Shown here: piece by piece, positions 16,698-24,442 of the stretch
Position numbering within the stretch: position 1 is the first letter of the stretch
How the letters are laid out: every line of letters starts with the position of its first letter
Origin: JACKIC01 sp964543795
GTDB taxonomy: Bacteria; Planctomycetota; UBA1135; UBA2386
Length of the DNA stretch: 64,000 nt
Direction: 5' to 3'
NCBI GenBank assembly: GCA_964543795.1
Contig: CAZIZN010000004.1
Coordinates: forward strand, 62,001 to 126,000
Made by a program: the position numbers and the translations under genes
Notes under the pieces: generated by a model
Seen by the model: the letters and a program-made list of their open reading frames with translations, nothing else
Databases searched by the model: none
What the model was told of the DNA's origin: nothing

Positions 16698-17579
16698 TTA
16701 TCGCGGCGCGCGCTCGGCGACCACGGGATTGCGCAGCACGCCGAGCCCTTCGACCTCGACCTCCATCACGTCGCCGGGCACGACCGGGCCGACGCCGTCG
16801 GGGGTGCCCATGGCGATCAGGTCGCCGGGCCGCAGCGTCGTGCAGCGGGCCATCGCCGCGAGGGCGGCGCCGATGTCGAAGACCATGGCACTGGTCCGTG
16901 CCTCTTGCCGGACGGCGCCGTTGACGCGCATCGTCACCAGGAGGTCGCCGCCCGGCAAGGCGTCGGCTGGCACGACGAAGGGGCCCACCGGGCAGAACGT
17001 GTCGAGCGACTTGCTGCGCAACCACGGGTACTTCTGCTCGCGGTCCTGGCCCTGCAGCTTGCGCGCGGTGACGTCGTTGAGCGGCGTGTAGCCCGCGACC
17101 AGCGCCGACGCCGCGCCGGCATCGACGTGCTTCGCGCCGCGCCGGTCCGGATCGGCGAAGCCGAGCACGAGCCCGAGTTCGGCCTCGTGGTCGACGCGCG
17201 TCGACAGCCAGTGCGGGATCACGACCGGGTCGCCGTGGGCGGCCAGCGTGTCGGGCAGCTTGGCGAAGAAGATCGGCTCGCTGGGCGCTTCGCCGCCCAT
17301 CTCCTTGGCGTGTGCTGTGTAGTTCTTGGCCAGGCAGAGGATCTTGCCGGGCTGCGGCACCGGCACAGCGAAACGCTCGGGCGACGTCATGCGCATGGCA
17401 CCGGCCATGCGCGCGGCCAGGTCGGCCCGGCGCAACGCCCCCTCGGCGAGCAGCGTGTGCACGTCGAGCGGCCCGAGGTCGAACCAGTGGGGTCCGGCCG
17501 GATCGATCGCGCCCAGGTGCACCGACGCGCCGCGGTGGAAGCGGAACCACGCCGGCACGGCCGGCAGTCCGCCGGTCAC
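16698..17579 (-). CDS. fumarylacetoacetate hydrolase (FAH) family protein
   Basis: The 293-residue protein shows the FAH fold motifs in order: KILCLAKNYTAHAKEM, PIFFAKLPDTL, the acidic metal-binding strand RVDHEAELGLVLG, NDVTARKLQ, KSLDTFCPVGPFVV and LRPGDLIAMGTPDGVGPV. The glutamates in the HEAELG element and the aspartate later in the domain are the expected metal ligands. Family members hydrolyse, decarboxylate or hydrate beta-diketo acids in catabolic pathways; the substrate here is unknown. The GTG start overlaps the TGA of the upstream gene (GTGA), and shorter GTG starts are possible. Confidence 0.85.
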   Translation of the reverse strand: MTGGLPAVPAWFRFHRGASVHLGAIDPAGPHWFDLGPLDVHTLLAEGALRRADLAARMAGAMRMTSPERFAVPVPQPGKILCLAKNYTAHAKEMGGEAPSEPIFFAKLPDTLAAHGDPVVIPHWLSTRVDHEAELGLVLGFADPDRRGAKHVDAGAASALVAGYTPLNDVTARKLQGQDREQKYPWLRSKSLDTFCPVGPFVVPADALPGGDLLVTMRVNGAVRQEARTSAMVFDIGAALAAMARCTTLRPGDLIAMGTPDGVGPVVPGDVMEVEVEGLGVLRNPVVAERAPR

Positions 17580-19342
17580 CGGCAGAGCTCCAGCGCCACC
17601 ATCGCGTAGCAGGTGCAGAGCAGGTCGAGGCCCTCCATCCAGCGGCCGTTCTTGGCGTTGATCCAGGTGCCGTCGGTGCCTTGCATGCCTTCGAGGTGCG
17701 TGCGCAGCTCCTTGCGCCAGTCGACCTCGCTCGAGGTCTCCTTGTCGCCCTCCACCGTCACCTTGGTGATCGTGCGCAGCCCGGCGGCGTCGAGCGCCTG
17801 GGCCAGCACCATGTAGTAGTAGAACAGGCCCTGGAACTGCACCTTCTCGCCGAGCGCGGGGTCGGCCCCCGGATTGACCGCGAGCGTCCAGTTGCGGCGG
17901 ATCCAGTCGACGGCGGCGCGCACGCGCGGGTCGTCGCCCTTCACGCCCGCGAGCGTGTACGACTTGAGCAGCGCGTAGGTCATCGAGCCGTAGCTGCGCG
18001 GCACCGACTTGCCGTCGGGCAGCACGACGTAGCCCGCCGCACTGTTGCCGGGGTAGTAGGCCGCGCCGCCGTCGTCGCCCGAGGTCGCGTCGAGGATCAC
18101 GCCTTCGCGGTCGGGATCGGGCACCTTGCCCGAGAAGTCGTTCACCGACTTCAGGTTCTGGGTGCGCTGCAGGAACACGAGCGCCTTGGCGAACGCCTCG
18201 TGGTCGGCGGGCAGGCCCGTGGCGCGCAGCGCTTCGAGCGAGAAGTGCAGGTTGCTGAGGTCGCCGCGCTGGCTGTTGCCGTAGCCGATCGAGCCGTAGT
18301 CGCGGTCGCTGCGCTGGTAGCCGCCGGCCTCGGCGTTCTGGAACATCAGGATCGCGCGCTGCGCCTTCTGGAGCACCGGCGCCACGGCGGCGTCGTCCCA
18401 GCGCGACAGCGCACCGACGACGACGCAGGTCGTGTAGTTCTGCACCTGCTGGCCGAACGTGCCGTCCTCGTTCTGCTGCGTCAGCAGCCAGCGCAGCCCC
18501 TGCTCGATCGCCGCCTGCTCCTCCTTGGTGCGCTGCGCCTTCGGTTTGGTCTGCATCGCCAGGAGCCCGAACCCCGTGAACGCGGGATCGGGGAACGACT
18601 TCTCGCCCATCTTGACCGAGAACACGCCGTCCTTCTGCTGCGTCATGAGCCAGCCGAACGCCTTCTGCTGGGCGGCCGTCCACACCGCGGCGGCGGCCTT
18701 GGGATCCTGCGCGCGGTCGAGGCTGCGGTTGGCGGCCTGGCAGGCTACGAGGTGCAGCAGCACGTCCGCGGCCTCGCTGCGCACGAGCGAGGCCGGGTCG
18801 GCGATCCAGCCCTTCGCGCGCTGCTGCGACGGCCCGGCGAGATGCTCGGGGAACACGTCCGCGCGCACCTGGCCCAGGACCGCCGAGACCTGCGCCTGGA
18901 ACGCGTCGGCGCGACGTTCGCCGCCGCGGCGCGAGAGCCACGCCTTCGCCTGCGCGACCTCCTCGGCGTAGTCGCCGGGGGCGATCGCCTCGAGCGCCTC
19001 GATCACCCAGGCCGTCGTCGTCGGATCGCCGAAGCTGCCGTCGGCCTGGCGGCTCTGCAGCAGGAACCGGATCGACGGCCGCACGACGGGACCGTCGCTC
19101 ACGTGGTAGCGGCGGTGGCAGTGCGCCATCGCCACGAGGATCTTCGCGGTCGTCAGGGCATCGTCGCCGAGTGCCGGCAGCGCGGCGGTGCGCGCGGTGT
19201 CGCGCACGGCGTCGACGAGGTGGTCGACTTCGTCCTTGAGGATCGTGCCCTTCTTGCGTGGGCCCGCGGTCCCGTCCTGGGCGCAGAGCAACAGCGGAGT
19301 GAAGGCCAGCAGAGCGAGTGCGACGCGTAGGATCCTGTTCAT
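17576..19342 (-). CDS. exported prenyltransferase/squalene-cyclase-like repeat protein
   Basis: The 588-residue protein starts with a signal peptide (RVALALLAFTPLLLCAQ) and consists largely of alpha/alpha-toroid repeats. Recurrent motifs such as QADGSFGDPTTTAWVIEAL, QQNEDGTFG and FLQRTQN mark them. Similar secreted toroid proteins are common in planctomycetes and are not enzymes of terpenoid synthesis as far as known. I see no DXDD or QW-box set that would argue for a true cyclase. The gene start lies only 30 bases from the start of a divergent gene. It overlaps the FAH gene by four bases. Confidence 0.75.
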   Translation of the reverse strand: MNRILRVALALLAFTPLLLCAQDGTAGPRKKGTILKDEVDHLVDAVRDTARTAALPALGDDALTTAKILVAMAHCHRRYHVSDGPVVRPSIRFLLQSRQADGSFGDPTTTAWVIEALEAIAPGDYAEEVAQAKAWLSRRGGERRADAFQAQVSAVLGQVRADVFPEHLAGPSQQRAKGWIADPASLVRSEAADVLLHLVACQAANRSLDRAQDPKAAAAVWTAAQQKAFGWLMTQQKDGVFSVKMGEKSFPDPAFTGFGLLAMQTKPKAQRTKEEQAAIEQGLRWLLTQQNEDGTFGQQVQNYTTCVVVGALSRWDDAAVAPVLQKAQRAILMFQNAEAGGYQRSDRDYGSIGYGNSQRGDLSNLHFSLEALRATGLPADHEAFAKALVFLQRTQNLKSVNDFSGKVPDPDREGVILDATSGDDGGAAYYPGNSAAGYVVLPDGKSVPRSYGSMTYALLKSYTLAGVKGDDPRVRAAVDWIRRNWTLAVNPGADPALGEKVQFQGLFYYYMVLAQALDAAGLRTITKVTVEGDKETSSEVDWRKELRTHLEGMQGTDGTWINAKNGRWMEGLDLLCTCYAMVALELCR

Positions 19343-19372
19343 CGGCGGGAGACGGAGGGTAGAACCGGCGGG

Positions 19373-20311
19373 ATGGCGCAGCCAACGGAATCGTACCCGG
19401 GCGGTTCAGCAGCCGGCGGGCGCGGTCCGGCGCTCGCCATCCTCACGCAGGCGCCGCGGCCCGGGCTGGTCGGCAACGAATGCTGCCCGCCGTGGACTCC
19501 CGCCGAAATCGCCGCGCTGCATACGGCGTGGCTCAAACGCATCGCGCAGGAGATGGCCGGCGTGGCCGTGTTCCTGTTCGGCCGGCCGACCGACGCGCTG
19601 CCGATGCTGCGCTACTTCGCCGGACCGGGCGTCGAACTGCGCGAGTGGCGCGGAGATCCGGCCGAACCTGCCGCGGCGGTCGCCGCCGCACTCCAGGCCC
19701 TCGGCCACGGCCCGGTGCTGGTGCGCACGGCGACGGCGCCCGACGCGACCGAAGCCGACGTGCGCCTCTGCCTCGCGGCAGCGCAGCGCGGCGAGACCGT
19801 CCTGGCAGCCGACCAGCGCGGCGACGCGTGGCTGCAGGCGTTCCCCGCGCTTCGCACCGGCGGCCCGCCGGCCGGCGATGTCCCGCCGCAGCCGCGGCGC
19901 GGCCCCTGGGCGCGCACGGTGCACAACGCCGACGACCTGGCCCTGCTGCTGCACGAACGCGGCGGGCCGGAGGCGGTCGCGGCGCCGCCGCCGCTGCCCG
20001 TGCGCGACCTGCAGGCGGCGCTGCAGTTCTACGAGACGGTGCTCGGCACGGAACTGCTCCTGCGCGACGAGACCGGCGCGACGCTGGGCCACGCGGGATT
20101 CCGGCTGCGACTGCAAGCGCGCGGCGCCGGTTTCACGGGGAACGGCCTGCGTCTGGACGTCGCCGACGTCGAGACGCCCCACGCGGCGGCGGCGCGGCAC
20201 GGCGCCATCGCCCCGCGGGACGGCCTCGCGGTCGCGGCCGACGGCCGCGCCTGCTTCGGTCTCGTCGACGCCGACGGCAACCGCCTCTGGTTCCGCGGGC
20301 CGGCTACTTGA
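19373..20311 (+). CDS. DUF2064-like glycosyltransferase domain fused to a VOC/glyoxalase domain
   Basis: The 312-residue protein has two parts. Residues 19-185 resemble the DUF2064 (TIGR04282) nucleotide-sugar-transferase fold: ALAILTQAPRPGLVG at the start, then a helix and strands with RYFAGPGVELREW. The usual KTRL motif after the first loop is replaced by GNECC, so the active site looks changed. Residues about 205-312 look like a VOC domain: PLPVRDLQAALQFYETVLGTELLL, then a second half ending GLVDADGNRLWFRGPA. A fusion of these domains is unusual. Substrate and reaction are unknown. The gene diverges from the toroid protein 30 bases away and converges on the HEAT gene, with an eight-base overlap of stops. 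Confidence 0.6.
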   Translation: MAQPTESYPGGSAAGGRGPALAILTQAPRPGLVGNECCPPWTPAEIAALHTAWLKRIAQEMAGVAVFLFGRPTDALPMLRYFAGPGVELREWRGDPAEPAAAVAAALQALGHGPVLVRTATAPDATEADVRLCLAAAQRGETVLAADQRGDAWLQAFPALRTGGPPAGDVPPQPRRGPWARTVHNADDLALLLHERGGPEAVAAPPPLPVRDLQAALQFYETVLGTELLLRDETGATLGHAGFRLRLQARGAGFTGNGLRLDVADVETPHAAAARHGAIAPRDGLAVAADGRACFGLVDADGNRLWFRGPAT

Positions 20312-21782
20312 TCCACTCGCAGTGACCGCCGGTGACCTCGGCGATCTTCTGCAGCTGGTCCCGGTACCACTCGTTGTCGGTGTAGGCGACCGTGTGCACG
20401 ACGACCTTGTGGAAGCGGTTCAGGTCCGCGAGGTGCCGCGTGACCCGGTTCCAGTGCACGTAGAGGCCGGTGTCGGGTTCGCCCGACGACAGCAGGTAGA
20501 CCGTGTCGAGCGTCGCGTCCGGCACGACCGCGAAGAGCGCCTGCCAGATGTCCTTCTCGCGGCCGTCGCTGGGCGCCTTCGCGAACGCGACCGCCCGCTT
20601 GCGCGAGCGTTCGTTGAGCGGCGTCGGCTTCTTGCCGAGCGTCTCGATCGCGACGTGGTAGTTGACGACCTGGAAGGTGATCTTGCCATCGAGCACGGCG
20701 AGCACGCGCTCGAGTTCGGCGACCGCGGCCTCCTCCTTGGGCACGCCCTTGCTCTGCAGCCGCTGCTTCATCGCGTACGACTTGTCGAGCAGGAACGCGA
20801 CGTGGTCGCTGTCGACCGGCACGCCGTTGTAGGCCACCGTCCCGCCATCGGCCTTGGGCGCGCCGCCGCGCTGGTCGGGGAACGCGAACGTCTCGCGGTG
20901 GTCCGCCCACCACTTGCGCCAGACGTCGGCCTGCCGGATCGGCTGACCGGTCAGCTCCTGGAGTTCGCGCATCGCGCGCGCCGCGACGACGGGCCGGCCG
21001 TCGGCGAGCGCACCGATCAGGCTGTCGACGGCGGTGCGTGTCTTGATGCGGCCGAGGTTCGAAACGGCCTGCAGGCGCGGGCGCCAGTCCGGATCCCGCA
21101 GGGCCTTGTCGCTGAGCGTCTCGACGTCGTCGGGACACACCTCCGCCGCAGCGCCGAGCAGGGCACAGCGCACGCCGCCGCTGCGGTCCTCGGCGATCGC
21201 CTTCACGAACGCCGGCACGTGCGCGCGGTCGATGCGCGCGAGCGCCAGGATGGCGTCGCCGCGCACGTACTCGTTCGGATGCCGCGCCAGCGACGCGAGG
21301 TCGGTCGCCGCAGCCGCGAAGCGCAACATGCCGAGCGACTGCGCGGCATGGCGCTGCAGGTCGTCGTCCTTCGCGGCCAGCGCCTTGCGCAGCGTCTCGC
21401 CGAAGCCGGCGTCGCCGTAGATGCCGAGCAGTTCGGCGCACCACTGCCGCACCCGCGGATCGCGGCCCTTCGCCAGTTCGTGTTCGACGCGCCGCCGCGC
21501 GTAGTGGTCGGTGATCTTCGTCAGTCCGTCCCAGACGATGTCGCGGTAGTGCCCCGGCGCCAGGTGCATGCGCGTGCGACGCTCGGTCGCCTGGAGGACC
21601 TCGAGCAACAGCTCGACCGCGGGCACGTCGTTCGCCGCCACGCAGATCTTCACACCCTCCTGCACCTCGCTCTCGCGGATCTGCTGCAGCAGATCGCGGG
21701 CGCGCGCGAGGTCGGGCACACCTTGTCCGGCGGCCGCGGCGGCGAGGAACAGGACGACGACTGCCGGCGCGACGGTCTGCAC
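20304..21782 (-). CDS. exported HEAT-repeat protein with a vWA-like C-terminal region
   Basis: I chose GTG 21782-21780 because it gives a clean signal peptide, QTVAPAVVVLFLAAAAAGQG; a longer frame would run into the divergent glycosyltransferase gene. The 492-residue product has helical HEAT-like repeats from about residue 100 to 260 (ETLRKALAAKDDDLQRHAAQ, PNEYVRGDAILALARID, WRPRLQAVSNLGRIKT). The C-terminal part, HVAFLLDKSYAMKQRL followed by FQVVNYH and TVYLLSSGEPDTG, looks like a vWA fold with DKSYA where the MIDAS motif would be, probably degenerate. I cannot assign a function. Confidence 0.7.
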   Translation of the reverse strand: MQTVAPAVVVLFLAAAAAGQGVPDLARARDLLQQIRESEVQEGVKICVAANDVPAVELLLEVLQATERRTRMHLAPGHYRDIVWDGLTKITDHYARRRVEHELAKGRDPRVRQWCAELLGIYGDAGFGETLRKALAAKDDDLQRHAAQSLGMLRFAAAATDLASLARHPNEYVRGDAILALARIDRAHVPAFVKAIAEDRSGGVRCALLGAAAEVCPDDVETLSDKALRDPDWRPRLQAVSNLGRIKTRTAVDSLIGALADGRPVVAARAMRELQELTGQPIRQADVWRKWWADHRETFAFPDQRGGAPKADGGTVAYNGVPVDSDHVAFLLDKSYAMKQRLQSKGVPKEEAAVAELERVLAVLDGKITFQVVNYHVAIETLGKKPTPLNERSRKRAVAFAKAPSDGREKDIWQALFAVVPDATLDTVYLLSSGEPDTGLYVHWNRVTRHLADLNRFHKVVVHTVAYTDNEWYRDQLQKIAEVTGGHCEWIK

Positions 21783-21840
21783 GCCGCCACCATCCGCGAG
21801 GGCGTCGACGAGGTCAACCGTCGGCCACGGGCGAACCCCG

Positions 21841-21871
21841 TTGGTGCCCCGGCGCGGGCGCGGGCTATCCT
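21841..21871 (+). promoter_or_regulatory. candidate promoter of the GT2 gene with TATCCT -10
   Basis: TTGGTG at 21841-21846 and TATCCT at 21866-21871 are separated by 19 bases, and the GT2 start codon follows 11 bases later. The same TATCCT preceded by G or C occurs upstream of three other genes in this window. Match to the sigma-70 consensus is partial. Confidence 0.35.
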
Positions 21872-21882
21872 TCTGCCGCCGC

Positions 21883-22650
21883 ATGTTCCGCGACCAGACC
21901 GTCTCGCTCGTCATCCCCGCCTACAACGAAGAGGAGACGATCCGCCAGGTCGTCGACGAGTTCCGCGCCGAACCGCACCTCGACGAGATCGTCGTCGTCG
22001 ACAACAACTGCAAGGACCGCACCGCGGAGTTCGCGGCGGCCGCCGGGGCGCGCGTCGTCAAGGAGTCGCGCCCCGGCTACGGCGCCGCACTGCTGGCCGG
22101 CATGGACGCCGCCAAGGGCGACATCCTGGTGCTCGTCGAAGCCGACGGCAGCTTCCGGGCGCGCGACGTGGAGAAGCTGCTCGTCTACCTCGGGGACGCC
22201 GGCATGGTGATGGGCACACGCACGACGCGCCAGATGCTCGAACAGGGCGCGAACATGCGGTTCCTCTTGCGCTGGGGCAACGTGTTCATGGCCAAGTTCC
22301 TGCAGCTGTGCTGGCTGCGCCCGCACGAACCGCGCTTCACCGACGTCGGCTGCACCTTCCGCGCGCTCACGCGCGAGACCTTCCAGAAGATCCGCCCGCG
22401 GTTGTCCCAGACCGGGCCGGCCTTCTCGCCGGAGATGATGTGCGCGGCACTGATGGAACGCTGCCGCATCATCGAGATCCCGGTGACCTACTCGCGCCGC
22501 ATCGGCGGCGAGTCGAAGCACTCCGACACGTTCGCGCGGCAGGCGCGTACGGCGTGGAAGATGTGGAAGACGATCTGCACCAAACGCTTCCTCGAGCGCT
22601 CGCGCCCCGTCTCGGAAGGAGACGATGCCGACCGCGTCGGGCGGCGGTAG
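21883..22650 (+). CDS. glycosyltransferase family 2 protein
   Basis: The 255-residue protein has the GT-A/GT2 opening SLVIPAYNEEETIRQVVDEF and the nucleotide-binding strand VVVDNNCKDRTAE. The metal-binding region is GDILVLVEADGSFRARD. The EADG element stands in place of the usual DADLQ/DxD. The length and sequence resemble dolichyl-phosphate-mannose-synthase-like enzymes without membrane anchors. Conserved GCTFRALTRE follows. With two methyltransferases downstream it probably modifies a cell-surface glycan or lipid-linked sugar, which is inference. The first gene of a three-gene plus-strand unit, 65 bases ahead of the next. Confidence 0.85.
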   Translation: MFRDQTVSLVIPAYNEEETIRQVVDEFRAEPHLDEIVVVDNNCKDRTAEFAAAAGARVVKESRPGYGAALLAGMDAAKGDILVLVEADGSFRARDVEKLLVYLGDAGMVMGTRTTRQMLEQGANMRFLLRWGNVFMAKFLQLCWLRPHEPRFTDVGCTFRALTRETFQKIRPRLSQTGPAFSPEMMCAALMERCRIIEIPVTYSRRIGGESKHSDTFARQARTAWKMWKTICTKRFLERSRPVSEGDDADRVGRR

Positions 22651-22715
22651 ACTGCTGCGCCGAAAATGCGCTCGCCGGCCACGATCGACCCGCTGCCCGC
22701 CGCGGAGGGCTGCTG

Positions 22716-23660
22716 ATGCAGACTCCCGCGTCGGCACGCCCGCACCCGCTGTCGGCCGAAGCGCTCGCGCACACGGCACCGGTCGACGTGTGCCAGCTGT
22801 GCGGCAGCCGCCGCCGCAGCACGATGTTCGAGGACCCGCCGTTCACGGTCGTGCGGTGCAGCGACTGCGGCCTCGTCTACGTGACGCCGCGGCTGGTCGG
22901 CGAGGCGCTGCTCGAGGTCTACAACGAGGACTACTGGAAGAGCGACAACCCCAAGGTGCGCGGCTACGCCGACTACGCGCGCGAGGCCGTGCTCTACCTC
23001 AAGACCTTCGAGAAGCGCATGGCGCTGGTGCAGCGCTGGCTGCCGCAGCCCGCGCGCGTACTCGACGTCGGCTGCGCCGCCGGCTACTTCCTGCGGGTCC
23101 TGCAGCGCCGCGGCCACGACGTGCACGGCGTCGAGCTGTCCCCGGCGATCGCCAAGGAGGCCGTGTCCCACCTCGGTTCCGAGCGGGTCCACGTCGGCAC
23201 GCTCGACGACGCGGTGGCGGCGATGGACTACAAGCCGCAGTCGTTCGACCTCGTCACGCTGTGGGACGTGATCGAGCACGTGCCCGACCCGCAGTCGGTG
23301 CTGCGGCGCGTGCGCGAGCTCGTCAAGCCCGGCGGGCACCTGCTGCTCGAGACCCAGAACGTGGCATCGCGCTGGGCGCGGCTGCTGGGCCGCCGCTGGC
23401 ACCACTACAAGCACCACGAGCACCTCTACCACTTCACGCCGGCGACGATCCGGCGCCTGCTCGACGACTGCGGCTTCCGCACGCTCGAGGTGGGCAGCGC
23501 CTACGCGGGCAAGTACGTGTCCTTCGCCTTCCTCGCGGAACGCGCGGGTCGTCTCGGCAGGATCCCGGGCCTGCTCGCGCGGCCGTTCGGACTGCTCCGG
23601 GGAGCCAACCTCTACGTGAACCCGCACGACGAGATCATCGTCGTCGCCGCCGTCCGCTGA
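22716..23660 (+). CDS. class I SAM methyltransferase with N-terminal zinc ribbon
   Basis: The 314-residue protein begins with a four-cysteine ribbon, CQLCGS and later CSDCGLVYVTPR (about residues 25-70). A Rossmann methyltransferase follows with motif I LDVGCAAGYFLRVL near residue 115, acidic loop VHGVELSP, and LVTLWDVIEHVPDP. The C-terminal section with HHYKHHEHLYHFTPATI is typical of sugar C- or O-methyltransferases that act in polysaccharide clusters. A GGAGG ribosome site precedes the ATG. It stands seven bases before a second methyltransferase gene, so the two are co-transcribed. The acceptor is unknown. Confidence 0.85.
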   Translation: MQTPASARPHPLSAEALAHTAPVDVCQLCGSRRRSTMFEDPPFTVVRCSDCGLVYVTPRLVGEALLEVYNEDYWKSDNPKVRGYADYAREAVLYLKTFEKRMALVQRWLPQPARVLDVGCAAGYFLRVLQRRGHDVHGVELSPAIAKEAVSHLGSERVHVGTLDDAVAAMDYKPQSFDLVTLWDVIEHVPDPQSVLRRVRELVKPGGHLLLETQNVASRWARLLGRRWHHYKHHEHLYHFTPATIRRLLDDCGFRTLEVGSAYAGKYVSFAFLAERAGRLGRIPGLLARPFGLLRGANLYVNPHDEIIVVAAVR

Positions 23661-23667
23661 CGCGCCG

Positions 23668-24423
23668 ATGGACCGCGCCGCCTACGAGACCTTCGCGCGC
23701 CTCGAACACGACCACTTCTGGTTCGTGAGCCGGCGCCGCATCTTCTTCGACCTGCTCGACCGCGAGTTCGCCGGCGAGCCCGGCCGGCCGCGCGACGTGC
23801 TGGAGGTCGGCTGCGGTGCCGGCGGCATGCTCGGGCCGTTGTCGCGATACGGTCCCGTGACCGGGATCGACATCGACCACGAGTACGTCGCCTTCTGCAA
23901 GGAGCGCGGCTTCGCCCGCGTGCTCTGCGGATCGGGCTACGAGCTGCCGTTCGCGGACGCCTGCTTCGATCTCGTGTGCCTGTTCGACACGATGGAGCAC
24001 ATCCCCGACGACGTGCAGGCACTGCGCGAGGTGCGGCGCGTGCTGCGCCCGGGCGGACGGGTGTTCGTGTCCGTGCCGGCCTACCAGTGGCTCTGGTCGC
24101 AGAACGACCGCATCGCCCACCACTGTCGTCGCTACACGACCACGCGGCTGCGCCGCGCCATGACGGCGGCCGGCCTCGAGGTCCAACGCGCCAGCTACTT
24201 CAACAGCCTGCTGCTGCCGCTGATCGTGCCCGCGGTCTTCTGGCAGAAGCTGCGCGAGCGACTCGGGCTGCTGCCGCCGGGGTTCAACAACATGAGCGTC
24301 GCGCTGCCGAAGCCCGTCAACCGCCTGTTCACCGCGGTGATGTCGAGCGAGATGCGGCCGCTGCGGCGAATCGACCTGCCGTTCGGCCACTCGGCGTTCG
24401 CGCTGGCGCGACGAGCCGAGTGA
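23668..24423 (+). CDS. class I SAM-dependent methyltransferase
   Basis: The 251-residue protein has motif I VLEVGCGAGGMLGPLSRYG, motif II with GIDIDHEYVAFC, and LVCLFDTMEHIPDD before REVRRVLRPGGRVFVSVPAY. The pattern AYQWLWSQNDRIAHHCRRY after the core is common in methyltransferases of glycan and lipid clusters. An amphipathic stretch near residue 175-190 (SLLLPLIVPAVFWQ) may touch the membrane. The acceptor molecule is not predictable. It is the last gene of the unit with the GT2 enzyme and converges on the SurA/PpiD-like gene. Confidence 0.85.
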   Translation: MDRAAYETFARLEHDHFWFVSRRRIFFDLLDREFAGEPGRPRDVLEVGCGAGGMLGPLSRYGPVTGIDIDHEYVAFCKERGFARVLCGSGYELPFADACFDLVCLFDTMEHIPDDVQALREVRRVLRPGGRVFVSVPAYQWLWSQNDRIAHHCRRYTTTRLRRAMTAAGLEVQRASYFNSLLLPLIVPAVFWQKLRERLGLLPPGFNNMSVALPKPVNRLFTAVMSSEMRPLRRIDLPFGHSAFALARRAE

Positions 24424-24442
24424 ACGCGCGGCCGCCGGGGCC

